This document shows positions 44,647 to 53,708 of a stretch of DNA of 64,000 nucleotides, piece by piece (the first letter of the stretch is position 1; each line of letters begins with the position of its first letter). Origin of the DNA: Streptococcus sp. Marseille-P6264. GTDB taxonomy: Bacteria; Bacillota; Bacilli; Lactobacillales; Streptococcaceae. A program made the translations under genes and the position numbers. The stretch spans positions 124,001 through 188,000 of the forward strand of contig NZ_CABPTO010000004.1 of assembly GCF_902460355.1 (NCBI RefSeq), written 5' to 3'. The notes under the pieces are model-generated. The model saw only the letters and a program-made list of their open reading frames with translations, had not been told where the DNA came from and did not search any database.

Positions 44647-45081
44647 TTAATAACGCTTGGACAGGAGAAAACGCAAGAGATAGTAAAGGGCCAAAACTAG
44701 GATAATGGTCAAAGTCAGAAACTGATTGAGATTTAAAATGATAGGAAAAATCATAGACAGAAGGCTCAGGCCTGCTGCCAGCAGCAAAAGGATATCAAAA
44801 AGCAGGGTACGAGTCTTTTCGTCAATCATGCGATTGCGCTCATCCGTCACCTGAATGTAGAGCCTATTAAAGGCTTCCTCCCGTTTCAAGGCAAGATTAT
44901 AACGCAGAACCATCAAAGAAATCCCTAGAAGCAGACCAACCATGATGCCTTCCTGTAAATCATCCAGAGAATGAATGTAGCTCCATCCCAGTCCCAGCCA
45001 GAGGACTAGGATTAGGATGCGACCCATGATCACTTTCTTTTGAAGTTTTTTCCGAAATTCTTGTTTAGTTAATGTTTCCAT
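44647..45081 (-). CDS. Four-helix membrane protein in XRE-regulated operon
   Basis: 144 residues with four hydrophobic segments in two pairs (about 19-34, 44-60, 91-110 and 117-137). Middle charged region NLALKREEAFNRLYIQVTDERNRMIDEK resembles small membrane proteins (DUF2178/DUF3796-like) that accompany stand-alone XRE regulators in Firmicutes. Function unknown. It lies nine bases after a 54-residue membrane protein gene; ribosome site AGGAGGCTGAC. Confidence 0.7.
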   Translation of the reverse strand: METLTKQEFRKKLQKKVIMGRILILVLWLGLGWSYIHSLDDLQEGIMVGLLLGISLMVLRYNLALKREEAFNRLYIQVTDERNRMIDEKTRTLLFDILLLLAAGLSLLSMIFPIILNLNQFLTLTIILVLALYYLLRFLLSKRY

Positions 45082-45090
45082 GTCAGCCTC

Positions 45091-45255
45091 CTATTTTTCA
45101 TACGCTTGGGAAATTTTCAACATCACCACAATCAGGAACATTCCCACAAAAGGCAAGATTTCTTTAGGGATAAAATTAGCTTGCAAATGGAGATAAGATA
45201 AGCCAACCACCACCAAAATAGCCAATATCCATTTACACAAATAAGTCCATTTCAT
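45091..45255 (-). CDS. 54-residue membrane protein
   Basis: A small gene between the XRE regulator and the 144-residue membrane protein. Its ATG overlaps the regulator stop by four bases (ATGA), with GAGGAGGATGAATC upstream. Two hydrophobic stretches: about residues 6-24 (LCKWILAILVVVGLSYLHL) and 34-47 (LPFVGMFLIVVMLK). Unknown function. The overlap with the regulator gene and strong ribosome site support it. Confidence 0.75.
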   Translation of the reverse strand: MKWTYLCKWILAILVVVGLSYLHLQANFIPKEILPFVGMFLIVVMLKISQAYEK

Positions 45256-45455
45256 GATTCATCCTCCTCAAAGAGAAACACTTCTTCAATCCTTAAATTG
45301 AAAAAGGATGCAATTTTATGAGCCAAAAGCAGCGAGGCATTGTAGCGGCCCTTTTCCAAAGAAATAATCGTTTGTCTTGTGACCTCTAGCTTCTCAGCCA
45401 GCTCCTCCTGGCTGAGCTTTTTTCTTTTTCGCAATTCTTGAATTCGATTTTCCAA
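45252..45455 (-). CDS. XRE-family regulator (Cro/C1-type HTH)
   Basis: 67 residues, essentially one helix-turn-helix: LSQEELAEKLEVTRQTIISLEKG, followed by the dimer region LAHKIASFFNLRIEEVF. This size and sequence fit YozG/YgzD-type regulators that control an adjoining membrane-protein operon. The start codon is TTG, after AAAGGAGGCAGCC. A consensus promoter and an inverted repeat lie upstream. Confidence 0.88.
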   Translation of the reverse strand: MENRIQELRKRKKLSQEELAEKLEVTRQTIISLEKGRYNASLLLAHKIASFFNLRIEEVFLFEEDES

Positions 45456-45475
45456 GGCTGCCTCCTTTCCATAAT

Positions 45476-45531
45476 GTAAAACAAACTTTACTTTTTAAAT
45501 ATAGTATAGCTCCCTTTACATCTTTTGTCAA
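45476..45531 (-). promoter_or_regulatory. Promoter and candidate operator of the XRE operon
   Basis: TTGACA, 17 bases, TATACT on the minus strand. Between -10 and the start codon lies GTAAA-acaaac-TTTAC (45476-45491); another GTAAAG occurs inside the promoter spacer. A site of this kind fits autoregulation by the small XRE protein. Confidence 0.65.
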
Positions 45532-45545
45532 GAAGAAAGCGGCAA

Positions 45546-45582
45546 AAAAAGGACTGAAATGTTTAAAGTTTCAGTCCTTTTT
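45546..45582. terminator. Terminator hairpin
   Basis: AAAAAGGACTGAAA and TTTCAGTCCTTTTT arms, perfect, loop of nine bases. It separates the XRE operon promoter from the sugar operon end. Confidence 0.75.
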
Positions 45583-45698
45583 GTTTGACTCTAATTCGTT
45601 TAATGTTTTAGTAATTAATATAGTCTACAAAAGCTGTTCCATTTGGTTAGGTGACTTAAAGGTCTATTCATAACCATAAAACTTTTCGGATTTCATAA

Positions 45699-45742
45699 TA
45701 AAATACCCCAAAGTTAGGGTTTTTCTATCTAACTTTTGGGGT
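45699..45742 (-). terminator. Terminator of the alpha-galactosidase operon, IS-like sequence
   Basis: ACCCCAAAAGTTAG and CTAACTTTGGGGT pair; ATTTTATT follows on the minus strand. It is related to the hairpin at 7672-7721 in both arm sequence and arrangement. Confidence 0.65.
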
Positions 45743-45768
45743 GCAGAGTATAGTTTGTCCATTTACGG

Positions 45769-47979
45769 TCATTTCCCCTTCGGTAAATCTTCTACCTTAA
45801 CAAAGTCAATGCGTCGGCTATCAAAGTCTTTTTGGTTAAAAATGGGGTGGATATAGAATCCCACTTCAGCTAATTCGTCTCCGTAATAGCATTGCTCTGT
45901 TTGTTGGCAATAGTAGAGACTGCTTGCTTCTAAGCCCTTAACTTTTAAAATTTGTAGAGCTGGAGCCGCATGACTAAGGACCGTTGTATAAATCACCATA
46001 GCCTGATTTTTGTCTTGTGATACCAACTGCCAAGCACAAGCATTGGTCTCAAAAGGACTAGTCAATCGTGTAAAGGTTCCATACTGAAGGAGCTGACGAT
46101 TCTTCTTATAGAAGGCAACTTGGTCTTTAATGATTGCTTTTTCTTCTGAACTTAACTGTCTTGGATCTAATTCATATCCAAAGGCTCCTGTCATGGCAAT
46201 ATTAAAGCGAGTCTCCATGCTGGTTATACGCCCATTTTGATGATTAGGTACAGCAGACACATGGGCGCCCATGCTAGAAACTGGGTATGCCAAGCTAGTA
46301 CCATATTGAATTTTTAGGCGAGCAATAGCATCACTATTGTCACTAGTCCAAATTTGCGGCATATAGTGGAGTATGCCCATATCAAAACGGCCACCTCCAC
46401 CAGAACAGCCCTCAAAGAGGATATGAGGAAAAACTCTTAGCAAATGTTCGAAAATCCGGTAAAGATTTAACACATATCGATGAGCTACCTCGCCATGATT
46501 GCTAATATTTCCAGTCGCATAAATATCACTGAGATAACGGTTCATATCCCACTTGACATAGGAAATATCCACTGTCCTTAAAATAGTTGACAAGGTTTCA
46601 ATCACATAATCGGTGACATCATCACGACTAAGGTTTAGGACAAATTGGGAACGACTAGTCGCAGCCTCATACCCTGGATGATGAAGGTACCAATCAGGGT
46701 GAGCTTCAAAAAGTTGACTAGACCGTGAAATCATTTCAGGTTCGAACCACAAACCAAAGTCTAAATTCTTACTCTTAGCATAGGTAGCTAGGGCCTGCAA
46801 GCCACCCTGTAGCTTGTCCTCATTGACAAACCAATCTCCTAAAGAAGTTTGGTCGTCTTCTCGCTGTCCAAACCAGCCATCATCAAGGACAAAGAGCTCC
46901 ATCCCCAGTTGACTAGCCTCATCCATCAAGCCTTTGATGCTATCTGTATCAAAATCAAAATATGTGGCTTCCCAGTTATTGATAAGAATAGGACGTTCCT
47001 TATCCTTCCATGCCCCTCGTGTCAAATGCTTATGTACTACTGTATGGAAGATCTGGGACATCCTGTTAAGGCCTTGGTCTGAATAAACCATTACAACTTC
47101 AGGAGTGGTAAAAGACTCTCCTGCAGACAAATGCCAAACAAAGTCATAACCATTAATCCCCATAGTCAAGCGGACTTGCTGGTATTGGTCTACTTCGATG
47201 GTTTCTTCGTGATTACCTGAGTAGACTAAAGCAAAACCATAGGCCTGCCCCTGATTCTCAGTCGTATCATTCTTAACCAAGGCAACAAAGGGATTCTCCT
47301 GATGGCTACTGGTTCCACGCTTACTGTCAAAGGTATGTATCCCTCGAACGAGAGGGTCCCTCTGCAATTGACGTTCATTACCCCAAGCACCTGGTAGATG
47401 GATAGATTCCCATTTGTCCGCTGGAAAATCCAGACTAAGACTAGACAATTTGTGAATAACCACCTCATCTCTGCCCTCATTGACCACGATATGACTACGG
47501 GTAATAACAGATAGCTGCTCAAAAATACTGTAACGTAGATGGAGAGCTAGCTGGCGATACTTATCTTTAAGGCAGATGTCCAAAGTCTCAACAGGATTTT
47601 CCTCTGAAGCAAAGGTCGCAGGAAGCCCTCCCAAGTCAGGCTTGCCCTTATAAATTTCGTAAGAATCATAGCGAAAATCAGTTTGATGAGAGCCATCCGA
47701 CCCTGCTATATCAAGGCTTGGTACCCGAAAATCACCACCACCAAAACTACTGATTTCCTGTAAAAGGGTATCTCTAGAATAGACACGTTTCTTGTCCTCC
47801 TCAAAGTTAAAGGAGAAAGAGCGCTCAAAGCGGGGGTAGTGACGCCCACCGTGATAACCTGAAACAGCCTTACCATAATAAAGCTGGGCCAAAAGTCCCT
47901 TTTCCTCCACACCAATAATATAGGAAACCTGACCGTTGGTCAGATGAAAAATTTGCTTATCGGCATCAAAATAAATCAT
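45769..47979 (-). CDS. aga: Alpha-galactosidase (GH36)
   Basis: 736 residues, typical of GH36 group I enzymes. The catalytic nucleophile region is ISYVKWDMNRYLSD (near residue 475); the acid/base aspartate is in WTSDNSDAIARL; FEGCSGGGGRFD is the substrate-binding loop. No signal peptide, so it acts inside the cell on melibiose, raffinose or related galactosides. It is the last gene of an operon: PTS transporter, GH32 sucrase, alpha-galactosidase. The usual streptococcal neighbours (msmEFGK, gtfA) are not here. Confidence 0.94.
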   Translation of the reverse strand: MIYFDADKQIFHLTNGQVSYIIGVEEKGLLAQLYYGKAVSGYHGGRHYPRFERSFSFNFEEDKKRVYSRDTLLQEISSFGGGDFRVPSLDIAGSDGSHQTDFRYDSYEIYKGKPDLGGLPATFASEENPVETLDICLKDKYRQLALHLRYSIFEQLSVITRSHIVVNEGRDEVVIHKLSSLSLDFPADKWESIHLPGAWGNERQLQRDPLVRGIHTFDSKRGTSSHQENPFVALVKNDTTENQGQAYGFALVYSGNHEETIEVDQYQQVRLTMGINGYDFVWHLSAGESFTTPEVVMVYSDQGLNRMSQIFHTVVHKHLTRGAWKDKERPILINNWEATYFDFDTDSIKGLMDEASQLGMELFVLDDGWFGQREDDQTSLGDWFVNEDKLQGGLQALATYAKSKNLDFGLWFEPEMISRSSQLFEAHPDWYLHHPGYEAATSRSQFVLNLSRDDVTDYVIETLSTILRTVDISYVKWDMNRYLSDIYATGNISNHGEVAHRYVLNLYRIFEHLLRVFPHILFEGCSGGGGRFDMGILHYMPQIWTSDNSDAIARLKIQYGTSLAYPVSSMGAHVSAVPNHQNGRITSMETRFNIAMTGAFGYELDPRQLSSEEKAIIKDQVAFYKKNRQLLQYGTFTRLTSPFETNACAWQLVSQDKNQAMVIYTTVLSHAAPALQILKVKGLEASSLYYCQQTEQCYYGDELAEVGFYIHPIFNQKDFDSRRIDFVKVEDLPKGK

Positions 47980-47987
47980 ATCAACTC

Positions 47988-49451
47988 CTAAATCGTCAAG
48001 TCATAGATCGTCATGTCGAGTTCAGCATCTGCTCCTTCAATCACTGTATAGACCTGCTCATCCCCTGGGAAGATACGGCTTGAAGCTACTTCTTGCCCAC
48101 CATTCACAAAAATCTCTAGGGATGAGCGATCCAGATAAATATCCAAATCAAGTTGCTGACCCAAATCCTCCAAAAGCACGCGCTGGCTGCCATACTCCTC
48201 TGCTAGAGGAGCACCTGCCTGGCTACGGTCTAAAACTATCTCTTTTCTATCGTAATCTAAGATCAATTTGGTTCCCAAACGACCATCTTGACTGGCTGTA
48301 AGTTTAATCACCACTTGCCCTCTTTCTTCCGCCTTGGTCACTGAAAACTGAAGATTGGTTTTAAAACCAGTCATGAATACCTTCCCCTCTGAAGCATTAA
48401 TATTTTTAGACAATATTTCTTTACGATAATTGTCCAATTCCGGCAAAGGTTTTTGAATCAACTTGTCCCCATCTAAGAAAAGCTCACGTGGCATAGTCAA
48501 GCAACCACAATAAGCATAGTCTTCTGTTGGGTAGTTAATATCTGGTAGACCCATCCAAGAAAAGAGAATTGTACGACCTCCAGCCTGCATGACCTGGGCT
48601 GCATAAAAATCAAAGCCACGATCAAGCTCCACAAAATTTTTCTGATCGGTCAGCCGCAAATTTTCCTTATCTATGTGATTCCCCACTACATAACCCGTCT
48701 GATAGATATTGTGGTAATAATTCCCCTCTGGTGCTAGTCCTTGAGGGGAAAAGAGGAGAATCCCCTTATCATCCATTTCAAAATAGTTAGGACACTCCCA
48801 CATATAACCAAAATCCTGATAAGGAGTCCCCACTTCACCTAGAATAGACCAGTCAAAGCCATCAAGTGAGTGCATGACCAGACTTGTACCAGTTTTGTCT
48901 TGACGTTGGGCACCAATAACCGCATAATAATGACCATCTTTCTTCCATAGTTTTGGATCCCGGAAATGGTCCGTGTAACCTTCTGGGTAACCGATAATAG
49001 CTGGTGGTGTCACCTTGGAGAGATGACCTGCCTTATCCATGAGTGCCACAACTTGATAAGGGATTCGCTCGTTATTGGCATCACGAGTATTACCAGTATA
49101 AAAGATACGCATGACATCGCCGTCAGCGATGGCTGATCCTGAGTAGGCTCCATGGGTTTCATAGACAGTATCTGTCTGCAAGCCCACTCCTGCATCTTCC
49201 CAAGTAATCATGTCATATGACACCAGATGATACCAGCCTTGAAACCAGCTGTCCTCGCTATAAGTGAGAGGGCTCCATTGATGAAAGAGATGATATTTCC
49301 CATCAAAGAAACAAACACCATTAGGATCGTTAACATAGCCCATGTCACCTTCCACATGGAAGCTTTGACGATAAGGGCACACTGCCACACAATCAGCCAA
49401 TGATGCTGTTAATTGAGAAGGAATATCACGGTATTGATGATATTTCTTCAT
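47988..49451 (-). CDS. GH32 sucrose-6-phosphate hydrolase/beta-fructosidase
   Basis: 487 residues, intracellular. GH32 motifs: NDPNG at 41-45 (nucleophile D42), FRDPK near 165 (transition-state stabiliser) and WECPNYF near 220 (acid/base Glu). The C-terminal beta-sandwich carries LEIFVNGG. It cleaves fructose from sucrose 6-phosphate or from phosphorylated raffinose-type sugars. It lies six bases after the PTS gene and eight bases before aga, so all three are one operon. It is probably a paralogue of the general ScrB, so I give no symbol. Confidence 0.9.
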   Translation of the reverse strand: MKKYHQYRDIPSQLTASLADCVAVCPYRQSFHVEGDMGYVNDPNGVCFFDGKYHLFHQWSPLTYSEDSWFQGWYHLVSYDMITWEDAGVGLQTDTVYETHGAYSGSAIADGDVMRIFYTGNTRDANNERIPYQVVALMDKAGHLSKVTPPAIIGYPEGYTDHFRDPKLWKKDGHYYAVIGAQRQDKTGTSLVMHSLDGFDWSILGEVGTPYQDFGYMWECPNYFEMDDKGILLFSPQGLAPEGNYYHNIYQTGYVVGNHIDKENLRLTDQKNFVELDRGFDFYAAQVMQAGGRTILFSWMGLPDINYPTEDYAYCGCLTMPRELFLDGDKLIQKPLPELDNYRKEILSKNINASEGKVFMTGFKTNLQFSVTKAEERGQVVIKLTASQDGRLGTKLILDYDRKEIVLDRSQAGAPLAEEYGSQRVLLEDLGQQLDLDIYLDRSSLEIFVNGGQEVASSRIFPGDEQVYTVIEGADAELDMTIYDLTI

Positions 49452-49457
49452 GTGATA

Positions 49458-50870
49458 TTAATCCTTTTCTTTCCAGAATTTTGCAAAGACGACTGTTAAA
49501 ATGGCACCTGTAACAATGGAAATCAAGTGAGCAATAATGTAGTTAAGATGGCCATGATTTGCCCCATCTACGATAGTGAAACCAGGAATAGCTGTCGCAC
49601 CGAAACCAACTGCGGTCAACTTAGACAGGTAAACATAACCACTTGAAATAGCGCCTGCGATACAGCCAGCAATCAATGGGTAACGGTATTTGACAGTCAC
49701 ACCAAATAGAGCAGGCTCAGAAATCCCAAATAGAGTTGAAGTGAACGCTGAAACGGCCATTGAGCGTTTGTTATTGTCCTTGTGATTAAGGAAGAGATAC
49801 CCCAGTACTGCACCACCTTGCCCCATCATGGCAACAGATAAGAGCGGATTGAGGAAATCACGACCTGTATCTTGTAGTAACTGAGTCTCGATAGCCCCAA
49901 AGGTATGGTGAAGACCCGTAATAACGATAATTTGTTGGATACCACCAAAAATCATATAACCAAAGATACCCAAGTGTTCAACCATCCACAATAAACCTGC
50001 TGTCAATCCAAATCCCATAGAACGACCAACTGGACCAATAATGGTAAAGAGCAAGAATGACGAGATCAAAATGGTCAACATAGGAGATAAAACAAACTTA
50101 AGCATATCGGGCAAAATTTTGTTAAATTTCTTATCTAGGAAGGCAACGATGTAACCAATTAGAAGGGCAATGATAATCCCGCCTTGGAAACCAACTAGCT
50201 CAACATTGAGGCCAAAGACATTGGCGATTTCTGCTTGAGCTGTTCCACCCGCTACTGCATAGGCATCTGACAAGTTTGGGTGAATCATAACAGCTCCAAT
50301 AGCCAAACCAAGGGAAGCACGTCCTCCAAAACGTTTGGTCGCTGAGTAAGCTACAATCATTGGTAAGAGCGCAAAAATTCCTGATGAAGCAATGCTGACA
50401 ATACGATTGAAACCAGCCAGACCAGGCACATGCTCAACGATGGACTTGGCCCCAAAGAGGTCCTTGGTCGTTAAGAGTGATGACAATCCCATAAGAAGCG
50501 CTGCAGCCAAGATACATGGCATAATTTCAATAAAGACATCTGACAAGGCCTTCATAAAACGTTGCAAAGGATTCTGGTGATCCTGACTAGACTCATCATC
50601 AATCTTACTATCACTATTAATACCAATATAGCTTGAAAATTCGTCATAGATATTATTGACTAGACCAGCGCCAAAGATCATCTGCAACTGGTCACCCGCT
50701 ACGAAAACCCCCTTAACTAGACGGATATTTTCCAAACCTTCCATGTCAGCTTTTTTATTATCCTTTAGGACCAAACGCAAGCGAGTGGCACAATGTGTCA
50801 CGTGAGAAATATTGTCACGCCCACCAACTAATTTTTCAATTTGTTCACTGATGTCTTGATATTGAGCCAT
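49458..50870 (-). CDS. PTS sugar transporter subunit EIIBC (glucose/sucrose superfamily)
   Basis: 470 residues. EIIB domain at residues 1-85 with the phospho-cysteine C27 (VTHCATRLRLVLKD). EIIC from about 105 to 465 with ten or so helices, including GLHHTFGAIE and GISEPALFGVT, the substrate-binding landmarks of the sucrose/beta-glucoside group. No EIIA domain is attached and none is encoded nearby, so phosphate must come from another EIIA such as that of the glucose or sucrose system. The companion enzymes indicate sucrose-containing galactosides (raffinose family) as substrate; this is inference. Ribosome site AAGGAGG at some distance. Confidence 0.9.
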   Translation of the reverse strand: MAQYQDISEQIEKLVGGRDNISHVTHCATRLRLVLKDNKKADMEGLENIRLVKGVFVAGDQLQMIFGAGLVNNIYDEFSSYIGINSDSKIDDESSQDHQNPLQRFMKALSDVFIEIMPCILAAALLMGLSSLLTTKDLFGAKSIVEHVPGLAGFNRIVSIASSGIFALLPMIVAYSATKRFGGRASLGLAIGAVMIHPNLSDAYAVAGGTAQAEIANVFGLNVELVGFQGGIIIALLIGYIVAFLDKKFNKILPDMLKFVLSPMLTILISSFLLFTIIGPVGRSMGFGLTAGLLWMVEHLGIFGYMIFGGIQQIIVITGLHHTFGAIETQLLQDTGRDFLNPLLSVAMMGQGGAVLGYLFLNHKDNNKRSMAVSAFTSTLFGISEPALFGVTVKYRYPLIAGCIAGAISSGYVYLSKLTAVGFGATAIPGFTIVDGANHGHLNYIIAHLISIVTGAILTVVFAKFWKEKD

Positions 50871-50899
50871 CTGAAAAACCTCCTTGTTTGTTTTACTTA

Positions 50900-50942
50900 A
50901 TTATAGTTTACCCTTTCACTTAGTTAAAATAAATGGTAAAAT
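50900..50942. promoter_or_regulatory. Overlapping divergent promoters of the PTS operon and araC-type gene
   Basis: Minus strand: TTTAAC, 17 bases, TATAAT (50900-50928). Plus strand: TTTCAC, 17 bases, TGG-TAAAAT (50914-50942). The two -35 regions lie across one another, so the two directions should compete, with the AraC-type protein likely acting here. No cre site found. Confidence 0.6.
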
Positions 50943-50976
50943 GTAGACAAGATCAGTCGATTTGTAGGAAGATTTT

Positions 50977-51789
50977 ATGAATTTTTTATTTAACAATACC
51001 AATACCAATCCCTATCTAAGTGTGTATACAGTTGGTTATGAAGAAACCCAACCCTCCCACAGTTATGGCCCTGCTGTTCGAAGTGGTTATATGTTGCATT
51101 ATATTTACAAGGGCAGAGGTACCTTTACCTGTCAAGGTAAGATTTACAGCCTAAAGGCAGGCGACTTTTTCTTTATCTCACCTCAAGCTACTATCCAATA
51201 CCAGGCCCACGAAACAGATCCCTGGGCCTACTACTGGTTTGGCTTTCGTGGAGATTTAGCCCAACACTACCTCAAAGGTACCGCCATTTCTAGCAACAAT
51301 CCTGTCTTTTCTGATAATGACCCCATCAAGAGTCTCATGAGCAAGCTAATTGAAATTTCTCTAATTTCTGAAAGTAATGACATCATGCTCAATGCTTGTC
51401 TTTTGGAAATCCTCAACCAACTCAATTCAGACTTTCCTTCCCAAAACAAAAAAGTGACCCAATCTACCCATAACCTCATCGTTGCCAAAGCTATTAGCTT
51501 TATGACCAATAACTACGAAACCAATATCCGTATAACTGACATCGCCAATCACCTTGCTATCGACCGCACCTATCTCCATCGCCTCTTTGTACAGGAAATC
51601 GGGCAAGCTCCCAAAACCTTTCTCACCAATATTCGCCTTCGTAAAGCCAAAGAACTCCTCAGAAGTACCAAACTCCCCATCAAAAATATCGCCTACTCAA
51701 TCGGTTTTGAAGATAGCGGTAATTTTTCCAAACTTTTCAAGCACGAATTTGGCATGAGTCCTGGGGATTTTAGGAAAAAGTTGACTTAA
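50977..51789 (+). CDS. AraC-family regulator of the alpha-galactoside operon
   Basis: 270 residues. N-terminal cupin sugar-binding domain (about 1-150; YIYKGRGTFTCQGKIYSLKA, ISPQATIQYQ). C-terminal double helix-turn-helix (170-270): ITDIANHLAIDRTYLHRLF and KNIAYSIGFEDSGNFSKLFK followed by GMSPGDFRK. Similar to MsmR/RafR activators of alpha-galactoside genes. It is transcribed away from the PTS-GH32-aga operon, its likely target. Confidence 0.9.
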   Translation: MNFLFNNTNTNPYLSVYTVGYEETQPSHSYGPAVRSGYMLHYIYKGRGTFTCQGKIYSLKAGDFFFISPQATIQYQAHETDPWAYYWFGFRGDLAQHYLKGTAISSNNPVFSDNDPIKSLMSKLIEISLISESNDIMLNACLLEILNQLNSDFPSQNKKVTQSTHNLIVAKAISFMTNNYETNIRITDIANHLAIDRTYLHRLFVQEIGQAPKTFLTNIRLRKAKELLRSTKLPIKNIAYSIGFEDSGNFSKLFKHEFGMSPGDFRKKLT

Positions 51790-51993
51790 TATATACTGAC
51801 CCCATTAGATAACATTCTTCCTAAAACAGGTGCCTTGTCAGTTTTAGTTACGACGTCTAGCGCCAAAGAACTTATCGACTTAACAAGACACCTCTACTTT
51901 AACATAACGAAAAAGTAGTGAGTACTTTCTCCCGTTGGAGATTTCCTCACTACTAATCTTAGTATGTTTTAGTATCTTTATTAACTTCCTTTG
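51790..51993. other. Intergenic region with stem-loop
   Basis: Holds AGTAGTGAG and CTCACTACT (51914-51954) with an inner TCTCC/GGAGA pair, a likely terminator shared by the araC-type gene and the convergent kinase operon. The preceding stretch (51795-51890), with TGACCCCATTAGATAAC, has no frame and may be IS debris. Confidence 0.45.
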
Positions 51994-53031
51994 TTATTTG
52001 CCTTTTAAAGCTACAGTCAACTCGACACAGGCTCCTCCTTGGTCTGGATTGAGCAGGGTCAGACGACCACCATGCAAGAGAGCTACCTGTTTAGAAAAGG
52101 CTAAGCCGATACCATGATGGGGATTAGCTGAATTGCGGCTTTGGTCACTCTGGTAAAAGAGTTGGTCTGCTCCCAGCAGCATCTCCTCTGAAAATGAAGG
52201 GCCGTTGTTCCAGATAGCAAAAACCAACTGGTCCTGCTGCACTGATACCGTTAGCTTGACTTCCTTTTGGTCCTGGTCTGCATGTTCAAGCGCATTCAGT
52301 AAAATATTGAGCAAAGCCCGTTTGAGATAGTCCAAATGAATGGACAAACTCAAGCTAAGATTACAATCTTCTTGGATATAAAAACGGTAGCTTTCCTGTT
52401 TGCTGAACAGTGCCCAGTCGTCCTGTAAATCAGCCAAAAAGTCCTCTAAAGAAAGCTGACTGAACTGACTAGCATCAATCTGAAAAGTCTTAGCGTAATC
52501 AATCAAAGAGCCACAATATTCTTCCATCTTGTGACTAGCCTGCAAAATCTCAGCAGCATAGTCTGCCTGTGGCTGGCCCAACTGAGCCAACTCCAAGAGC
52601 TCAGCATTCCCCTTAATCACAGTTAGGGGCGTTTTTAAATCGTGCGATGTCGCTGATAGCTGTAAAATCAACTCCTGATTATGCTGCTGCTCTTTTTCTA
52701 GAAGACGAGCATTTTCTTGGTGGCTGCTCCGTAAATCGTTATAGACTTCTAGCATTTCCTCAATCCGAAAAAGCTGACTTTGATTTTCTTCTAAAAGCTT
52801 CTTGCTCGTTAGCATTTTTATTTCCCTGTCGATTTTGCGGAGTAATTTTAAAATATGATAAAAAGTAATCAGCAGCAAGCTCCCCGCCCAAAAGAACAAG
52901 GTGAAAAGGGCATAATCGCTTCCTTGTGTAAATTCATAACCTATAAGCACAAAAATCAAAACATGAAAAAAGACGATTTTCAAACTGGTTGTCCAGACTA
53001 GGCTTTTGAAATTTCGGGTTCTAATTGCCAT
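51994..53031 (-). CDS. Sensor histidine kinase of the LanFEG-like module
   Basis: 345 residues. Two N-terminal helices (about 15-32 and 40-60) with almost no outside loop, a coiled region, H-box LSATSHDLKTPLTVIKG (His130), N-box LNILLNALEHA and G-box HHGIGLAFSKQVALLHGG. The short extracellular part is usual for intramembrane-sensing kinases that detect cell-envelope stress or antimicrobial peptides. Its start overlaps the response regulator by 34 bases. Confidence 0.88.
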   Translation of the reverse strand: MAIRTRNFKSLVWTTSLKIVFFHVLIFVLIGYEFTQGSDYALFTLFFWAGSLLLITFYHILKLLRKIDREIKMLTSKKLLEENQSQLFRIEEMLEVYNDLRSSHQENARLLEKEQQHNQELILQLSATSHDLKTPLTVIKGNAELLELAQLGQPQADYAAEILQASHKMEEYCGSLIDYAKTFQIDASQFSQLSLEDFLADLQDDWALFSKQESYRFYIQEDCNLSLSLSIHLDYLKRALLNILLNALEHADQDQKEVKLTVSVQQDQLVFAIWNNGPSFSEEMLLGADQLFYQSDQSRNSANPHHGIGLAFSKQVALLHGGRLTLLNPDQGGACVELTVALKGK

Positions 53032-53696
53032 CTATAGCCTACTCCTCTCACAGTTGCGATTGCTTGCAGCCCTTCTTGTTTGCATTTTTGGCGAATCTGA
53101 TACACGTATTCTGAGATAGAGCGAAGCTGTGTTTCTGAGCTTTCTGGGTAAAGTAAGGTATGCAGGCGTTCAGCTGAAAAGGTCTGCTTGGGATTGCTAG
53201 CTAGTAAATGCAGCAACTTAAACTCTCGCTCTGAAAATTTCAAGACTTTACCAAAACAGGCAACTTCATAGAGCTCAGGATAAAATTGACAAGAAGCAAT
53301 TTCAGAATATCGCTCCTCACGTCTTTCCTCCCGCCGAAGATGAGCCCTGACACGCGCCAGCAATTCTTTGGTTCCAAAAGGCTTGACAACATAGTCATCT
53401 GCTCCGCGAAAGAGCCCTTCTACTTTGTCCGCCTCCAATTCCTTAGCCGTCAGAAAGATGATTGGACACGAAAGATGAGGACGAATGTAGGAACACAGCT
53501 CAAAACCATTAACAGGCTCCATCATCACATCCAGCAGAATCAAGTCATATCCGACAAAATGCGTCAGCTCTAGGTCTTCTATCCGATCAAGCGTCGTCAC
53601 ATCATAAGCATCGAGCTCTAGGACGTTTTTCACCAGCTTCAAAATGCTCCGATCGTCATCAACTACCAAAATACGATACTGTCTCATATTTTCCAT
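52998..53696 (-). CDS. OmpR/PhoB-family response regulator of the LanFEG-like module
   Basis: 232 residues. Receiver domain with VVDDD (residues 11-15), phospho-acceptor D56 (ILLDVMM) and YVVKPF. C-terminal winged helix with FSEREFKLLHLLAS and SISEYVYQIRQKCK. It lies 12 bases after the second permease gene and overlaps the kinase gene, so transporter and sensor are made from one transcript. Confidence 0.9.
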   Translation of the reverse strand: MENMRQYRILVVDDDRSILKLVKNVLELDAYDVTTLDRIEDLELTHFVGYDLILLDVMMEPVNGFELCSYIRPHLSCPIIFLTAKELEADKVEGLFRGADDYVVKPFGTKELLARVRAHLRREERREERYSEIASCQFYPELYEVACFGKVLKFSEREFKLLHLLASNPKQTFSAERLHTLLYPESSETQLRSISEYVYQIRQKCKQEGLQAIATVRGVGYRWQLEPEISKA

Positions 53697-53708
53697 TATA
53701 GCATACCT

